From positions 248,001 through 312,000 of the forward strand of contig NZ_SWFP01000007.1 of assembly GCF_005869225.1 (NCBI RefSeq): a stretch of 64,000 bases of DNA. The letters run 5' to 3'. The position numbers were made by a program, and so were the translations under genes. Below are positions 6,995-16,166 of the stretch, one piece after another. The number at the start of each line of letters is the position of its first letter. Position 1 is the first letter of the stretch. The notes beneath the pieces are model-generated. The model had not been told where the DNA came from, did not search any database, and worked only from the letters and a program-made list of their open reading frames with translations. The stretch is from Dyadobacter bucti (lineage in GTDB: Bacteria > Bacteroidota > Bacteroidia > Cytophagales > Spirosomataceae).

Positions 6995-8314
6995 TTACTT
7001 GGAAGCCAGCTTGTCAGCAATTACATTTTCAAGATATTCCCGGATCGAATCAATTTTTATCTGTGAAACCACGTCGGCACAAAATGCGAACATCAGCAAC
7101 GACAGCGCTTCAGGCTTGGAAATACCGCGTGAACGCATGTAAAACAAAGCTTCTTCGTCAATCTGGCCGGTCGTTGTTCCGTGCGAGCATTTCACGTCGT
7201 CCGCAAAAATTTCAAGCTGCGGTTTGGTATTCATTGTTGCCTCCGTAGAAAGAACAATATTTTTACAGGACTGAAACGCATTTGTTTTCTGCGCATCAGG
7301 ACGAACGAAGATCTTGCCATTGAAAACCCCCTTTGCTTTGTCCCTTAAAATCCCTTTATACAATTCATTGCTTTCTGAATTGGGCTTGCGGTGATCTGCA
7401 ACGGTATGGTTATCAACATGCTGAGTACCATCCGGGAAATACAGACCGTACATATGTGCCTCGCAACGTTCGCCATCAATAATAATATTGAGGTTATTTC
7501 GGGTGAAACGTCCGTTCAGCGTTACCGTCCCAGCATAGAAATGCGATCTGTCAAGCATCCGCACTTGTGTGGTCCCTACGTGATAAGAGTTTTCACTTTC
7601 GTTCTGGACTTTATAATATTCTACATTGGCTTCTTCGCCCACATAGATCTCAGTAACAGAATTGGTAAAAGAACGCTCGTTACCTAATGTACGGAACGCC
7701 TCAGCAAGCTTCACCTGCGCATTACGCCCTACCGCAATGATGTTACGCGGCTGGCTTCCCACGTTCTGCGTTCTCGCGTCACTCACAAAACGAAGTATGA
7801 TAGGATGTTCTACCGACTGATTATCAGGGACATTTACAAAAATACCATCCTGTGTAAAAGCGGTATTCAACGCGGTAAAAGCGTCGTTATCGTCCTGCGT
7901 CAGTTCGTTGAAAAAAGAATTGACCAGTGACGGATTCTTTTTATAGGCATTTGCCAGTGAATCTATTGTAATCTGGTCGGAAGAAGATACGATCCTGGAA
8001 AGCTCAGGGCTGTAATGACCATTGACAAAATAGATGATATTAGCGTCTTGTACAGGAATTTTCAGATCTTCGAGATCAGCCAGTTCGATAGAACTGTCGG
8101 CATTGAAATTATAGGAAACGCTGATCAGGTCCCGCACGTTGCTATACTTCCATTCTTCATTTTTGATTGTTGGAAAACCCAGTTCATCGAACTGGGCCAG
8201 CGCTGCACGTTTTTTCTGGTGAAAGGCTGATCCTGCCTCACCGTTCATTACAGACTCACGGGCGTGAAAATCTGTAATCAGCCTGGTTTTCAAATCTATT
8301 GTTTCGGTACTCAT
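6995..8314 (-). CDS. sufD: Fe-S cluster assembly scaffold protein SufD
   Basis: 439 residues, normal for SufD. SufD pairs with SufB in the SufBC2D scaffold and is needed for iron acquisition into the nascent cluster. Recognised from the beta-helix core and from the conserved C-terminal region NTKPQLEIFADDVKCSHGTTTGQIDEEALFYMRSRG (given here in two adjoining parts: NTKPQLEIFADDVKCSHG and TTTGQIDEEALFYMRSRG), shared by SufB and SufD. The short N-terminal part and lack of SufB's cysteine-rich N-terminal region favour SufD. It begins 68 bp after sufC on the same strand. Confidence 0.95.
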   Translation of the reverse strand: MSTETIDLKTRLITDFHARESVMNGEAGSAFHQKKRAALAQFDELGFPTIKNEEWKYSNVRDLISVSYNFNADSSIELADLEDLKIPVQDANIIYFVNGHYSPELSRIVSSSDQITIDSLANAYKKNPSLVNSFFNELTQDDNDAFTALNTAFTQDGIFVNVPDNQSVEHPIILRFVSDARTQNVGSQPRNIIAVGRNAQVKLAEAFRTLGNERSFTNSVTEIYVGEEANVEYYKVQNESENSYHVGTTQVRMLDRSHFYAGTVTLNGRFTRNNLNIIIDGERCEAHMYGLYFPDGTQHVDNHTVADHRKPNSESNELYKGILRDKAKGVFNGKIFVRPDAQKTNAFQSCKNIVLSTEATMNTKPQLEIFADDVKCSHGTTTGQIDEEALFYMRSRGISKPEALSLLMFAFCADVVSQIKIDSIREYLENVIADKLASK

Positions 8315-8382
8315 TCAGTTATCAATATGGATAGTAATCATGTTAAGGAAGCATTTGAAGGACAAACCCTCACGAATGATTC

Positions 8383-9141
8383 TTAACCTACTGCTTCGAC
8401 TTCGGCCTTGATCCAGTCATATCCTTTTTCTTCCAGCTCAAAAGCCAGTTCTTTCGGACCTGATTTCACGATTCTGCCTTTGTATAGTACATGGACAAAA
8501 TCCGGCACAATGTAATCCAGCAAACGCTGATAATGGGTAACAACAATCGTGGCGCGCTCAGGAGAACGTAAGGTATTAACACCTTCTGCAACGATCCGGA
8601 GTGCATCGATATCCAAACCTGAGTCTGTTTCATCCAGTATCGCGAGCTTGGGCTCAAGCACCGCCATTTGAAAAATTTCATTTCTCTTTTTCTCTCCGCC
8701 TGAAAAACCTTCGTTCAAAGCGCGTTTCAAAAGAGAATCGTTCATACTTACCAGTTTCGCCTTTTCACGTACCATTTTTAGAAACTGAGCTGCATCCAGC
8801 GGATTTTCACCCCGGTATTTGCGAATTTCGTTAACTGCCGTCTTAAGGAAGTTGATCGTTGTAACGCCCGGAATTTCAACAGGATACTGAAACGCAAGGA
8901 AAATACCCTCAGCCGCCCTATCCTCGGGTGCCATTTCCAAAATATCTTTTCCGTCATAAATAACAGTCCCGCCGGTAACTTCATATTCTTCCCTGCCTGC
9001 CAGCACCGACGCCAACGTACTTTTACCGGAACCATTAGGCCCCATAATTGCATGCACTTCACCGGGCTTTACTTCCAGGTTAATACCTTTTAATATTTCC
9101 TTACCTTCAATAGAGGCACGTAATTCATTAATAGAGAGCAT
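8383..9141 (-). CDS. sufC: Fe-S cluster assembly ATPase SufC
   Basis: 252 residues from the ATG at 9141 (MLSINELRAS); an upstream in-frame extension lacks similarity to SufC and would run over the promoter. An ABC-type ATPase that drives conformational change in SufBCD. Walker A is GPNGSGKST, the signature motif FSGGEKKRNEI and the Walker B LAILDETDSGLD, all in the usual SufC form. It is the first gene of the suf cluster, with a good promoter box about 42 bp upstream and a divergent gene beyond it. sufB, normally immediately upstream of sufC in Bacteroidota, is absent here. Confidence 0.97.
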   Translation of the reverse strand: MLSINELRASIEGKEILKGINLEVKPGEVHAIMGPNGSGKSTLASVLAGREEYEVTGGTVIYDGKDILEMAPEDRAAEGIFLAFQYPVEIPGVTTINFLKTAVNEIRKYRGENPLDAAQFLKMVREKAKLVSMNDSLLKRALNEGFSGGEKKRNEIFQMAVLEPKLAILDETDSGLDIDALRIVAEGVNTLRSPERATIVVTHYQRLLDYIVPDFVHVLYKGRIVKSGPKELAFELEEKGYDWIKAEVEAVG

Positions 9142-9182
9142 AACTAATTTATACTTAATATATAGTTCGTGGTAATTTACCG

Positions 9183-9190
9183 CAAAAGTA
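9183..9190 (-). promoter_or_regulatory. Promoter -7 box for sufCD(S)E
   Basis: The minus strand reads TACTTTTG, a full match to the Bacteroidota -7 consensus TAnnTTTG, 41 bp before the sufC start. A TTC (rather than TTG) lies at the -33 position with 19-bp spacing. Its position shows that transcription can begin at sufC. The rest of the 260-bp gap to the divergent arginine deiminase gene contains a small hairpin (CGGGCC-AAA-GGCCCG at 9325-9339) and no other gene. Confidence 0.6.
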
Positions 9191-9401
9191 ACAAGCTTTG
9201 GGCGTAAAAGAAAATCACACGCAACGTCTTGGAATACAAGCTGCATATATTGAACAACCTTTTTATATACATGGTTGTTCCCCGAAATCACATATTTCTG
9301 AGTAAAAGGCAAACCAGGCAGCCCCGGGCCAAAGGCCCGCTTCCTAATTGCAGATTATGCGTTTACTTTGCGTTCCATACAGTACATTCATTTATACTTC
9401 T

Positions 9402-10856
9402 ATGTCTACAAACTCACTTTTGGGATCCAGAATAAATGTTTCCTCGGAAACAGGGACGTTAAAGAGGCTACTCATACACAGCCCCGACCGCGGGCTGGAA
9501 AAAGTGGTTCCTAGCAAGGCACAAGACTGGCTTTTTGAAGATATTGTACATCTTGGCACGATGCGCCGCCGCGAATACGATTACTATGTCAAGCTGCTGC
9601 TCTACTTCCTGGACCCGGCTAAAATCAAAGGAAAACTGGACCAGATCGACTCCGATACAACCCGGTCATTTTACATTCCGGGATCAGAAAGTTATTTTGA
9701 TTCCGACTACGTGGTAGACATCGAAAAGTTATTGGGGGAAATACTGAAGAATGACAATGTCCGTGTAAAACTCACGGCAGCCATATGCGGGATAGAAAAA
9801 TGTTCTTTCAGCACGCAAGAAGAGTTGAATGCCTATGATGCCCGGGAGCTTGCTAAAATATTCATTTCAGGCTCATATGCAGACAAAAGAATGCTGTTTG
9901 CGCCCTTGCCCAATCTTATTTTCATGCGGGATATAGGTATTGTCATCAACGACCATATTCTTTTGAATAAACCTGCAAAATCAGCCCGGACAAGAGAATC
10001 GATCCTGGCCCAATTCGTGTTTTTCTATCATCCTATGTTTTCCCACATAAAGGGTAACATTATAGAAATCCCGGAAAACGAACATCATTTTCTGCTTCCT
10101 GACGAAGAAAAGGCCAGTGATTACCACCGTTGCACGCTTGAGGGCGGCGACGTCATGATGGTTGCGCCCAATCACCTCCTGATAGGATGCAGCGAACGGA
10201 CTTCGGTTTACGCGGCGCAACAGGTTATGAAAATTCTGTTTGCAAAAAATGTAGTGGATAAGATCACGATTATCAAAATCCCCAAAAAACGGGATTACAT
10301 GCATATTGACACCATTTTTACACAAGTCAGGAAGAATATATGGGTATTGCTCGGATCCCTGGCAAGATTAGGTGACGAATCGAAGAAAAAGGACGTACTT
10401 CATTATTTTGCGCCAAAGGATAGCAACAAAGAATTCCGCATCCTGCAGTTTGTAAAGGGTAATGAAGAAAACCCGCTTGAAATCGAGAATCTGGAAGACC
10501 TTTTAACACAGATCAGCGTAAAGGACCTCGGCACCAGCGAACCCGTCAGATTCATATATTCCGGTAACAACGAATTCCCTTATGGCGAACGTGAGCAGTG
10601 GACCGACTCATGCAATTTGCTGGCTTTAAAAGACGGCGTAGTAGTCGGTTACGACCGAAATGACAAGACTCTTGATGCATTCCGGAACGAAGGCTTCGCG
10701 GTCATCAGTGTCAAGGATATGCTCGACAAATTCGAAAACAATGAATTATCGCCCGAAACATTGAACGACACTTTTATCACGCTTCCCTCCGCTGAGCTTT
10801 CACGGGCAAGAGGCGGCTCCCACTGCATGAGCATGCCGATATGGAGGGAAATTTAA
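9402..10856 (+). CDS. Arginine deiminase family protein
   Basis: 484 residues from MSTNSLLGSRINVSSE; an in-frame upstream ATG at 9348 would add an unlikely hydrophobic leader. The ADI fold catalytic residues are visible: FMRD near residue 175, EGGD for substrate carboxylate/guanidine binding, HIDT with the catalytic His-Asp, and the C-terminal nucleophile in RGGSHCMSMP. The reaction is arginine to citrulline plus ammonia. At about 480 residues it is longer than classical ArcA (about 410), and no arcB, arcC or antiporter gene is nearby, so it is probably not a fermentative ADI pathway. The CtlX-like gene follows 53 bp downstream in the same direction. Confidence 0.88.
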   Translation: MSTNSLLGSRINVSSETGTLKRLLIHSPDRGLEKVVPSKAQDWLFEDIVHLGTMRRREYDYYVKLLLYFLDPAKIKGKLDQIDSDTTRSFYIPGSESYFDSDYVVDIEKLLGEILKNDNVRVKLTAAICGIEKCSFSTQEELNAYDARELAKIFISGSYADKRMLFAPLPNLIFMRDIGIVINDHILLNKPAKSARTRESILAQFVFFYHPMFSHIKGNIIEIPENEHHFLLPDEEKASDYHRCTLEGGDVMMVAPNHLLIGCSERTSVYAAQQVMKILFAKNVVDKITIIKIPKKRDYMHIDTIFTQVRKNIWVLLGSLARLGDESKKKDVLHYFAPKDSNKEFRILQFVKGNEENPLEIENLEDLLTQISVKDLGTSEPVRFIYSGNNEFPYGEREQWTDSCNLLALKDGVVVGYDRNDKTLDAFRNEGFAVISVKDMLDKFENNELSPETLNDTFITLPSAELSRARGGSHCMSMPIWREI

Positions 10857-10909
10857 TCTTGTAATCGCAATATTTCAATCGTAAATTGCAGTAATCAACA
10901 ACTACTCCT

Positions 10910-11866
10910 ATGCGCGTTATCACTTCCTCCGCCCAAATACAGCCACAATCCACTTCGAGGATTATGATGATAAGGCCTGTCCGGTTTGCTTTTAATGCAG
11001 AAACTGCCGAAAGCAATAAATTCCAGAAGGCATCTTCCGCCGAGAATACCGGAGAAGCTGCTCAAAAGGAAGCACAGGAAGAATTTGACCTGATGGTAGA
11101 CCAGCTTGACAAAGCGGGAATTGATCTTCACATTTTTGACGATACAGACGACATTTACCGGCCCGATGCCGTGTTTTCCAATAATTGGGTGTCATTTCAC
11201 CAGAGTGGTAAAGTTGTTCTTTATCCAATGATGGCCGAGAACAGAAGGGTGGAACGTCGCCCGGATATTATTAATGATCTGAAAAAAGATTTCAAGATAG
11301 AAGAGATCATTGACCTTACCTATTTTGAAAAGCAAGGAAAATACCTTGAAGGAACAGGCAGTATGGTACTGGACCGCCGGTACAAAATAGCATATGCATG
11401 CCTGTCGCCCCGTACCCATCAGGAAGTCCTCGACGCTTTTGCCGAGGCATTGGGATATGAAGTAGTTGCTTTTTCTGCATCAGACGAAAACGGCAAACCC
11501 GTTTATCATACCAATGTAATAATGTGCGTCGGTGACATTTTTGCGGTAGTATGTCTTGAAGCTATTAAAGACCCCGATGAAAGACAACTTGTACGGTCCG
11601 CGCTGGAAGAAACGAAAAAATATATTGTGGAAATTTCTCTGGATCAGGTGAGGCATTTTGCAGGCAATATGCTGATGGTCCGTAATGACAAATCCGACAA
11701 ATTCCTGATCATGTCCACCCAGGCTTATGACTCCCTTACCACGAGACAAAAAGACAATCTGAGCGACTATGCCCGCTTGCTGCATACTGATCTGGCCGTC
11801 ATCGAAGGGAACGGCGGAGGCTCCGCGCGATGCATGATGACAGAAATTCATTTACCCAGAAAGTAA
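10910..11866 (+). CDS. ctlX: CtlX-like hydrolase of the guanidine-modifying (amidinotransferase/DDAH) superfamily
   Basis: 318 residues from MRVITSSAQIQ; a later start at MMIRPVRF is also possible. The pentein-fold features are IRPVRFAFNAETAESN at the N-terminus, FSNNWVSFH, LEGTGSMVLDR (substrate-binding acidic residue), YHTNVIMCVGD with the catalytic His, and NGGGSARCMM with the nucleophilic Cys. NCBI-style annotation calls this family citrulline utilisation hydrolase CtlX. Placed directly after an arginine deiminase homologue it could process the citrulline made there (inference). A strong bidirectional terminator follows at once. Confidence 0.82.
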   Translation: MRVITSSAQIQPQSTSRIMMIRPVRFAFNAETAESNKFQKASSAENTGEAAQKEAQEEFDLMVDQLDKAGIDLHIFDDTDDIYRPDAVFSNNWVSFHQSGKVVLYPMMAENRRVERRPDIINDLKKDFKIEEIIDLTYFEKQGKYLEGTGSMVLDRRYKIAYACLSPRTHQEVLDAFAEALGYEVVAFSASDENGKPVYHTNVIMCVGDIFAVVCLEAIKDPDERQLVRSALEETKKYIVEISLDQVRHFAGNMLMVRNDKSDKFLIMSTQAYDSLTTRQKDNLSDYARLLHTDLAVIEGNGGGSARCMMTEIHLPRK

Positions 11867-11874
11867 TCTCATAA

Positions 11875-11908
11875 AGCAAAAATGCCCCGGTTTCGGGGCA
11901 TTTTTGCT
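11875..11908. terminator. Bidirectional terminator
   Basis: A 15-bp perfect stem (AGCAAAAATGCCCCG / CGGGGCATTTTTGCT) with a GTTT loop, carrying A-runs and T-runs on both sides. It lies between the convergent ctlX-like and lipoprotein genes and can serve both. Confidence 0.9.
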
Positions 11909-11927
11909 TGCTACTGACTATAACTGA

Positions 11928-12386
11928 TTAATCGTTCAAATCAGCCTTAACCTTGGCAATTTTGTCTTTTGTCTCTGCTTTAAAGTTATCCCACTTTTCT
12001 GCACTCTCGTTCTGGACGTCTTTCCAGGAATCTTTCAAGTCTTCCTTTTCAGCGTTAAGTTCCTTTTTGCGTGCCTGCCATTTTTCTTTTTCAGCGGCAG
12101 TTGCTTTTTCCATTTTCTGATCTGCTTCTTCTATTTTTTTGTCCACTTTCGCTACAGCATCATCAATATCTGCTTTCAAAGCGTCCTTTTCCTCTTTCAC
12201 TTTTGCCTCGAATTCATTTCCAGCCTCTTTGATATCGGACTTCGCCTCATCGACATTTTCGTCCATATCATTTTTTGCTTCTTCAACAGTTTCGTTTGCA
12301 GAGTCTTTTGTTTTATCAGAACAGCTGCTAAATGTTAGCATGCCCAAGGTTAGCATTGAAGCTACCATCCATGTTATCTTTTTCAT
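11928..12386 (-). CDS. Small coiled-coil lipoprotein
   Basis: 152 residues. The N-terminus is a lipoprotein signal (MKKITWMVASMLTLGMLTF) with lipobox FSSC, Cys22. The mature part is a very charged Lys/Glu/Asp/Ala-rich heptad sequence, predicted to be one long coiled coil, resembling YtxH-like or apolipoprotein-A-like stress proteins. No enzymatic motif. Function unknown; a periplasmic stress or envelope role is a guess. It is a single gene, with 270 bp upstream to the divergent TonB receptor gene in which I see no gene. Confidence 0.8.
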   Translation of the reverse strand: MKKITWMVASMLTLGMLTFSSCSDKTKDSANETVEEAKNDMDENVDEAKSDIKEAGNEFEAKVKEEKDALKADIDDAVAKVDKKIEEADQKMEKATAAEKEKWQARKKELNAEKEDLKDSWKDVQNESAEKWDNFKAETKDKIAKVKADLND

Positions 12387-12656
12387 CTCTCTAGTGGTAT
12401 TTTAAATTAAACTTTAAGAATTACATTTTCACAATACAAAAATCTGACCAAACACCTGAAAGCATTTTTCAAATGGATTTGTGGAGAATAATTCTCAGGT
12501 TCCGAAAGTTAAGTTCATGAATTTTAGAACCTCGTAGTGCACTGATAACAGCCGTCCTTTGTTAACTATTAAAATAACAGATCGGGAAGATAGATTTCTT
12601 GATACTCATTCCTTTTATAACCAGTTTTGTATTTTATTGATATCCGTTTCAGCATT

Positions 12657-14729
12657 ATGTCCAAATTATACGTTCCAGCCCTGTTATCAGTTTTTTCTTT
12701 TTTTATAAATCCGGGAGAAGGAATTGCGCAAAGCGACACATTGAGTGCCCGAAATCTGGACGAAGTCACAGTCAATGCGTTCGAATCCAGAACGAAACCA
12801 CTGGCTACAACAGCAACGGTTGCATTGATCACGCCTCAGTTACTTCAAAGATATTCGCCTACCACCTGGACAAATGCCATCAATACGGTACCAGGTGTAA
12901 GAATGGAAGAACGTTCACCCGGAAGCTACCGGTTCTCTGTCCGTGGAAGTTTGCTGCGGTCACCTTTCGGCGTGCGAAACATCAAATTCTACTGGAACGG
13001 TATTCCGTTCACTGATGCCAGCGGGAATACCCCTTTAAATTCCATCGATTTCAATGCCGTACAAGGAATGGAGATCATCAAAGGCCCGGGAAGCAGTATT
13101 TATGGAGCAGGAACCGGTGGTGTAGTGCTGCTGCAGAGCCACAATGAAAATGACTATCAGAACAGGGTCGAGCAAAGTGTAAGTTTTGGCAAATACGGTT
13201 ATCAGAACAGAAACTCCAACATCCAGATCGGGGATATTTCTATTCAGTACGGGCATAGCGAGCAAGATGGTTACAGAAAACAAAGTGCTATGAACCGGGA
13301 TGCGATCCGCTTTGCTTCATCATCGAAAATCGGAGAAAAAGGCACACTATCGCTACTTGGAATGTATTCTGACCTGAGTTACCAGACACCTGGGGGAATA
13401 ACCCTTGCACAATACCAGACCGATCCGACGCTCGCCCGGCAGTCTACATCAGCGGTTCCCGGCAGTGAGGCACAACATGCCGGAATTTATCAGAAACTGG
13501 CGTTTCTGGCGGGGAATTACACGCTACAACTTTCAGATAACTGGACGCAATCGAATTCGCTTTACCTCACTTCCACCGATTTTGCCAACCCATTTATTTC
13601 CAATTTTGAAAAACGCGACGAACAAGGATTCGGCGGGAGGAATTTCTGGCAAAACCGTTCGCAGATCGGTGACGTCAAAACAAACTGGACAACGGGTTTT
13701 GAATGGCAGTTTGGAAAATCAGCGCAAAGAAATTACGATAACAACGGCGGAATTCCAGGAGAACAGCAGACTGTTGAAGATATCCGAACCACTAATTTAT
13801 CGGTTTTCAGCCAGCTCGAAGCAGTACTTTTTACAGACCTTACAGCAAGTGCCGGCCTGAGTTATAACACTTCCAAATATAAGTACGAGCGCTTTTTTGT
13901 GCTTCCTTACAGCCGGGAGCAGCGAACGTTTGACGGTATATTCACACCAAGATTTGCCATTAACAAAATCCTTGCAAAAAACTGGGCGGTGACAGCCTCC
14001 TACAGCGGCGGATTCTCCCCTCCTACCTTGCAGGAAGTAAGACCTTCTGCCGGAGGTTTCCGCAAAGACCTTGATGCCGAGAGAGGAAACAACGCGGAAA
14101 TCGGGGTCAGAAAAACTGGTAAACTCATTACCGGCGAAATCAGTGTCTATCAATTCGGTTTAAAACAAACCATTGTCCGGAGAACGGATGAGGCAGGTTC
14201 GGAGTTTTTCATCAATGCTGGCAAAACTCGCCAGAGAGGGCTGGAATGGACGCTGGCTTACGATATTATCTCCGACCCGAAATCTCCGGTGATGCTGAAA
14301 TTATGGAATAGCGGTACTTACACAAAATACACTTTCGAAGACTTCCAGCAAGCCGAAACCGACCTGAGCGGAAAATTGATACCGGGAATCCCGAGATTTA
14401 CCCAAAACTCCGGACTGGATGCATTGTTTAAATATGGTTTGTCTGCATTTGTTACCTACCAGTACGGAGCTTCTTTTTATCTCAATGACGCCAATACTGT
14501 TAAGAATACCCCATACAACCAATGGATTGCGCGTGTCAGCTGGAAGAAAAACTGGGGCGCACATTTTTACAGCGAGCTTTCAGCTTCTGCCGAGAAAGTC
14601 AACGCCGGGATTTACAGCCTCGGATATGATCTAAATGCCTTCGGAAACCGTTACTACAATGGTGCTCCAAAAAGCAACCTCTGGGCTGGCGTAAAAGTCG
14701 GCTGGGAGTGGCAGAAAAGTTCAAGATAA
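12657..14729 (+). CDS. TonB-dependent outer-membrane receptor
   Basis: 690 residues from the ATG at 12657 (MSKLYVPALLSVFSFF), giving a signal peptide ending about GIAQS; an in-frame TTG 30 bp earlier is less likely. The plug domain follows directly (LDEVTVNAFESRTK, VPGVRMEERSPGSYRFSVRG, then IIKGPGSSIYGAGTGGVVLL), then the barrel, ending in a typical aromatic strand GVKVGWEWQKSSR. There is no N-terminal CarboxypepD_reg domain, so it belongs to the FepA/FecA-like rather than the SusC class. Substrate unknown; the last base of its stop codon is the first base of the hemW start (TAATG), so the two are translationally coupled, which may hint at iron, heme or a porphyrin-related ligand. Confidence 0.9.
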   Translation: MSKLYVPALLSVFSFFINPGEGIAQSDTLSARNLDEVTVNAFESRTKPLATTATVALITPQLLQRYSPTTWTNAINTVPGVRMEERSPGSYRFSVRGSLLRSPFGVRNIKFYWNGIPFTDASGNTPLNSIDFNAVQGMEIIKGPGSSIYGAGTGGVVLLQSHNENDYQNRVEQSVSFGKYGYQNRNSNIQIGDISIQYGHSEQDGYRKQSAMNRDAIRFASSSKIGEKGTLSLLGMYSDLSYQTPGGITLAQYQTDPTLARQSTSAVPGSEAQHAGIYQKLAFLAGNYTLQLSDNWTQSNSLYLTSTDFANPFISNFEKRDEQGFGGRNFWQNRSQIGDVKTNWTTGFEWQFGKSAQRNYDNNGGIPGEQQTVEDIRTTNLSVFSQLEAVLFTDLTASAGLSYNTSKYKYERFFVLPYSREQRTFDGIFTPRFAINKILAKNWAVTASYSGGFSPPTLQEVRPSAGGFRKDLDAERGNNAEIGVRKTGKLITGEISVYQFGLKQTIVRRTDEAGSEFFINAGKTRQRGLEWTLAYDIISDPKSPVMLKLWNSGTYTKYTFEDFQQAETDLSGKLIPGIPRFTQNSGLDALFKYGLSAFVTYQYGASFYLNDANTVKNTPYNQWIARVSWKKNWGAHFYSELSASAEKVNAGIYSLGYDLNAFGNRYYNGAPKSNLWAGVKVGWEWQKSSR

Positions 14730-15850
14730 TGCATTTGTACCTTCATATCCCATTTTGCAGGCAGGCGTGCCACTATTGTGATTTTCATTTCAGTACCAAT
14801 ACTGCTAATAAACGGGCGATAGTGGAAGCAATTGCAAAGGAAATTGTCCTCAGAAAATCCTACCTGCCGGACTCGCCTCTGGAAACCATTTATTTCGGGG
14901 GCGGGACACCGTCTCTTCTGGACGGGTCAGAGCTTGACTTATTACTGGATACGATTTCAGGTCAGTTTGCGATAGCCCCGGGAGCAGAAATCACACTCGA
15001 AGCCAACCCCGATGATATCAATAAAGAGAAGTCTGAACTCTTTCGCAAAGCAGGGATCAATAGGTTGAGCATAGGTATCCAGTCTTTCCACGAGCCGCAT
15101 CTTCAGTTTCTCAACCGCATACATTCTGCCGGCGAGGCCGAAAACTGTGTAAAAATAGCGCAGGACGCTGGTCTCGTCAATATCTCCATAGACCTGATCT
15201 ACGCCATTCCGGCACCCGATCACGGCATTCTGATGGAGGATATGCAAAAGGCATTTGCCCTGACAATCCCTCATATATCCGCATACTGCCTGACTATTGA
15301 ACCGCAAACCGCTTTTGGTAACTGGCTGAAAAAGAAGAAAATCAAACCCATAGACGAGGAATTCGCGGCCCAACAATTTGAAATGCTGATCAGCACTTTG
15401 GCTGAAAATGGTTTTGAACAATACGAAATATCAAATTTCGCCCGCAGCCAGCAATATAGCAGGCATAATACTTCTTATTGGAAGCAGGAACCGTACCTGG
15501 GTGTTGGCCCGGCAGCACATTCCTACAATGGGACCAGCAGAGAGTACAACATTTCAAATAATGTCAAATATCTGGAGTCGCTGCAAAAAGGACTAATTCC
15601 CGCAACTGTGGAAACCCTAACGGTCGCCGATCAGACTAACGAATATCTGCTGACCGGTTTGAGGACAAAATGGGGCGTGCAGAAGACAAAACTTGAGTTT
15701 TTATCCAATAAAAATTTCCATCTGCTCCACCAAGAGAATATCAGAAAGATGACGGAGACGGGCTGGATTTATTCGGACCAGGATTCTATTTACCTCACCG
15801 CCTCTGGGAAACTCTTCGCCGACAAGGTTGCAAGCGATCTTTTTATATAA
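14729..15850 (+). CDS. hemW: Radical SAM protein HemW (heme chaperone, HemN-like)
   Basis: 373 residues from MHLYLHIPFCRQACHYCDFHFS. The CxxxCxxC radical-SAM cluster motif is present as CRQACHYC, followed by FGGGTPSLL. The F after the third cysteine and the length below 400 residues fit HemW rather than the oxygen-independent coproporphyrinogen oxidase HemN, which has a CxxxCxxCxC motif. HemW binds heme and delivers it to membrane cytochromes in other bacteria. Start codon overlaps the TonB receptor stop by one base. Confidence 0.93.
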   Translation: MHLYLHIPFCRQACHYCDFHFSTNTANKRAIVEAIAKEIVLRKSYLPDSPLETIYFGGGTPSLLDGSELDLLLDTISGQFAIAPGAEITLEANPDDINKEKSELFRKAGINRLSIGIQSFHEPHLQFLNRIHSAGEAENCVKIAQDAGLVNISIDLIYAIPAPDHGILMEDMQKAFALTIPHISAYCLTIEPQTAFGNWLKKKKIKPIDEEFAAQQFEMLISTLAENGFEQYEISNFARSQQYSRHNTSYWKQEPYLGVGPAAHSYNGTSREYNISNNVKYLESLQKGLIPATVETLTVADQTNEYLLTGLRTKWGVQKTKLEFLSNKNFHLLHQENIRKMTETGWIYSDQDSIYLTASGKLFADKVASDLFI

Positions 15851-15869
15851 TCAGGTGCACTGGTTTTAC

Positions 15870-16110
15870 AATTTTAAAATAATGGACATATTCCGTTAAT
15901 CCTGCTGACATAAGGCTGTCATACCACTGGCTTTTATTTGTTGCATGAGAGCCACATTATCTGCCATCCATTTTGTATTGGGAATTCTGCGATTGTTAGT
16001 CGTTTGCTATGCTCTGGCCAAAACCCGTTTCAGGAAGCAATGCATAGTGGTCCCTGATCAGAAAAAACGCGGTCATCGGTCTGCCGGCAGTTTATTGCCT
16101 GGTTTTTTAT
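15870..16110 (-). other. Non-coding gap, possibly a decayed gene
   Basis: No intact gene lies between hemW and the osmC terminator. On the minus strand short readable pieces occur in shifting frames (MTAFFLIRDHYALLPETGF near 16060-16000, then RLTIAEFPIQNGWQ, then MADNVALMQQIKASGM, then WYDSLMSAGL), as in a gene broken by stops and frameshifts. I could not assign a family. It may also simply be non-coding. Confidence 0.25.
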
Positions 16111-16114
16111 AAAA

Positions 16115-16142
16115 TAAAAGGCACCGCAAAATCGGTGCCTTT
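16115..16142 (-). terminator. Terminator of the OsmC gene
   Basis: An 11-bp stem (AAAAGGCACCG / CGGTGCCTTTT) with a 6-nt loop and, on the minus strand, a T-rich tail (CCTTTTATTTTAT), 25 bp past the osmC stop. Confidence 0.85.
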
Positions 16143-16166
16143 CACTCATGCAAACCATGGTATTAC

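Noticed and set aside
9142..9312. 57-residue N-terminal extension of SufC
   Set aside because: Crosses the promoter box at 9183-9190 and does not resemble SufC; the internal ATG at 9141 fits the family.
9325..9339. Terminator for a gene in the sufC-arginine deiminase gap
   Set aside because: A 6-bp GC stem without T-run and no gene ending there; left as a minor hairpin.
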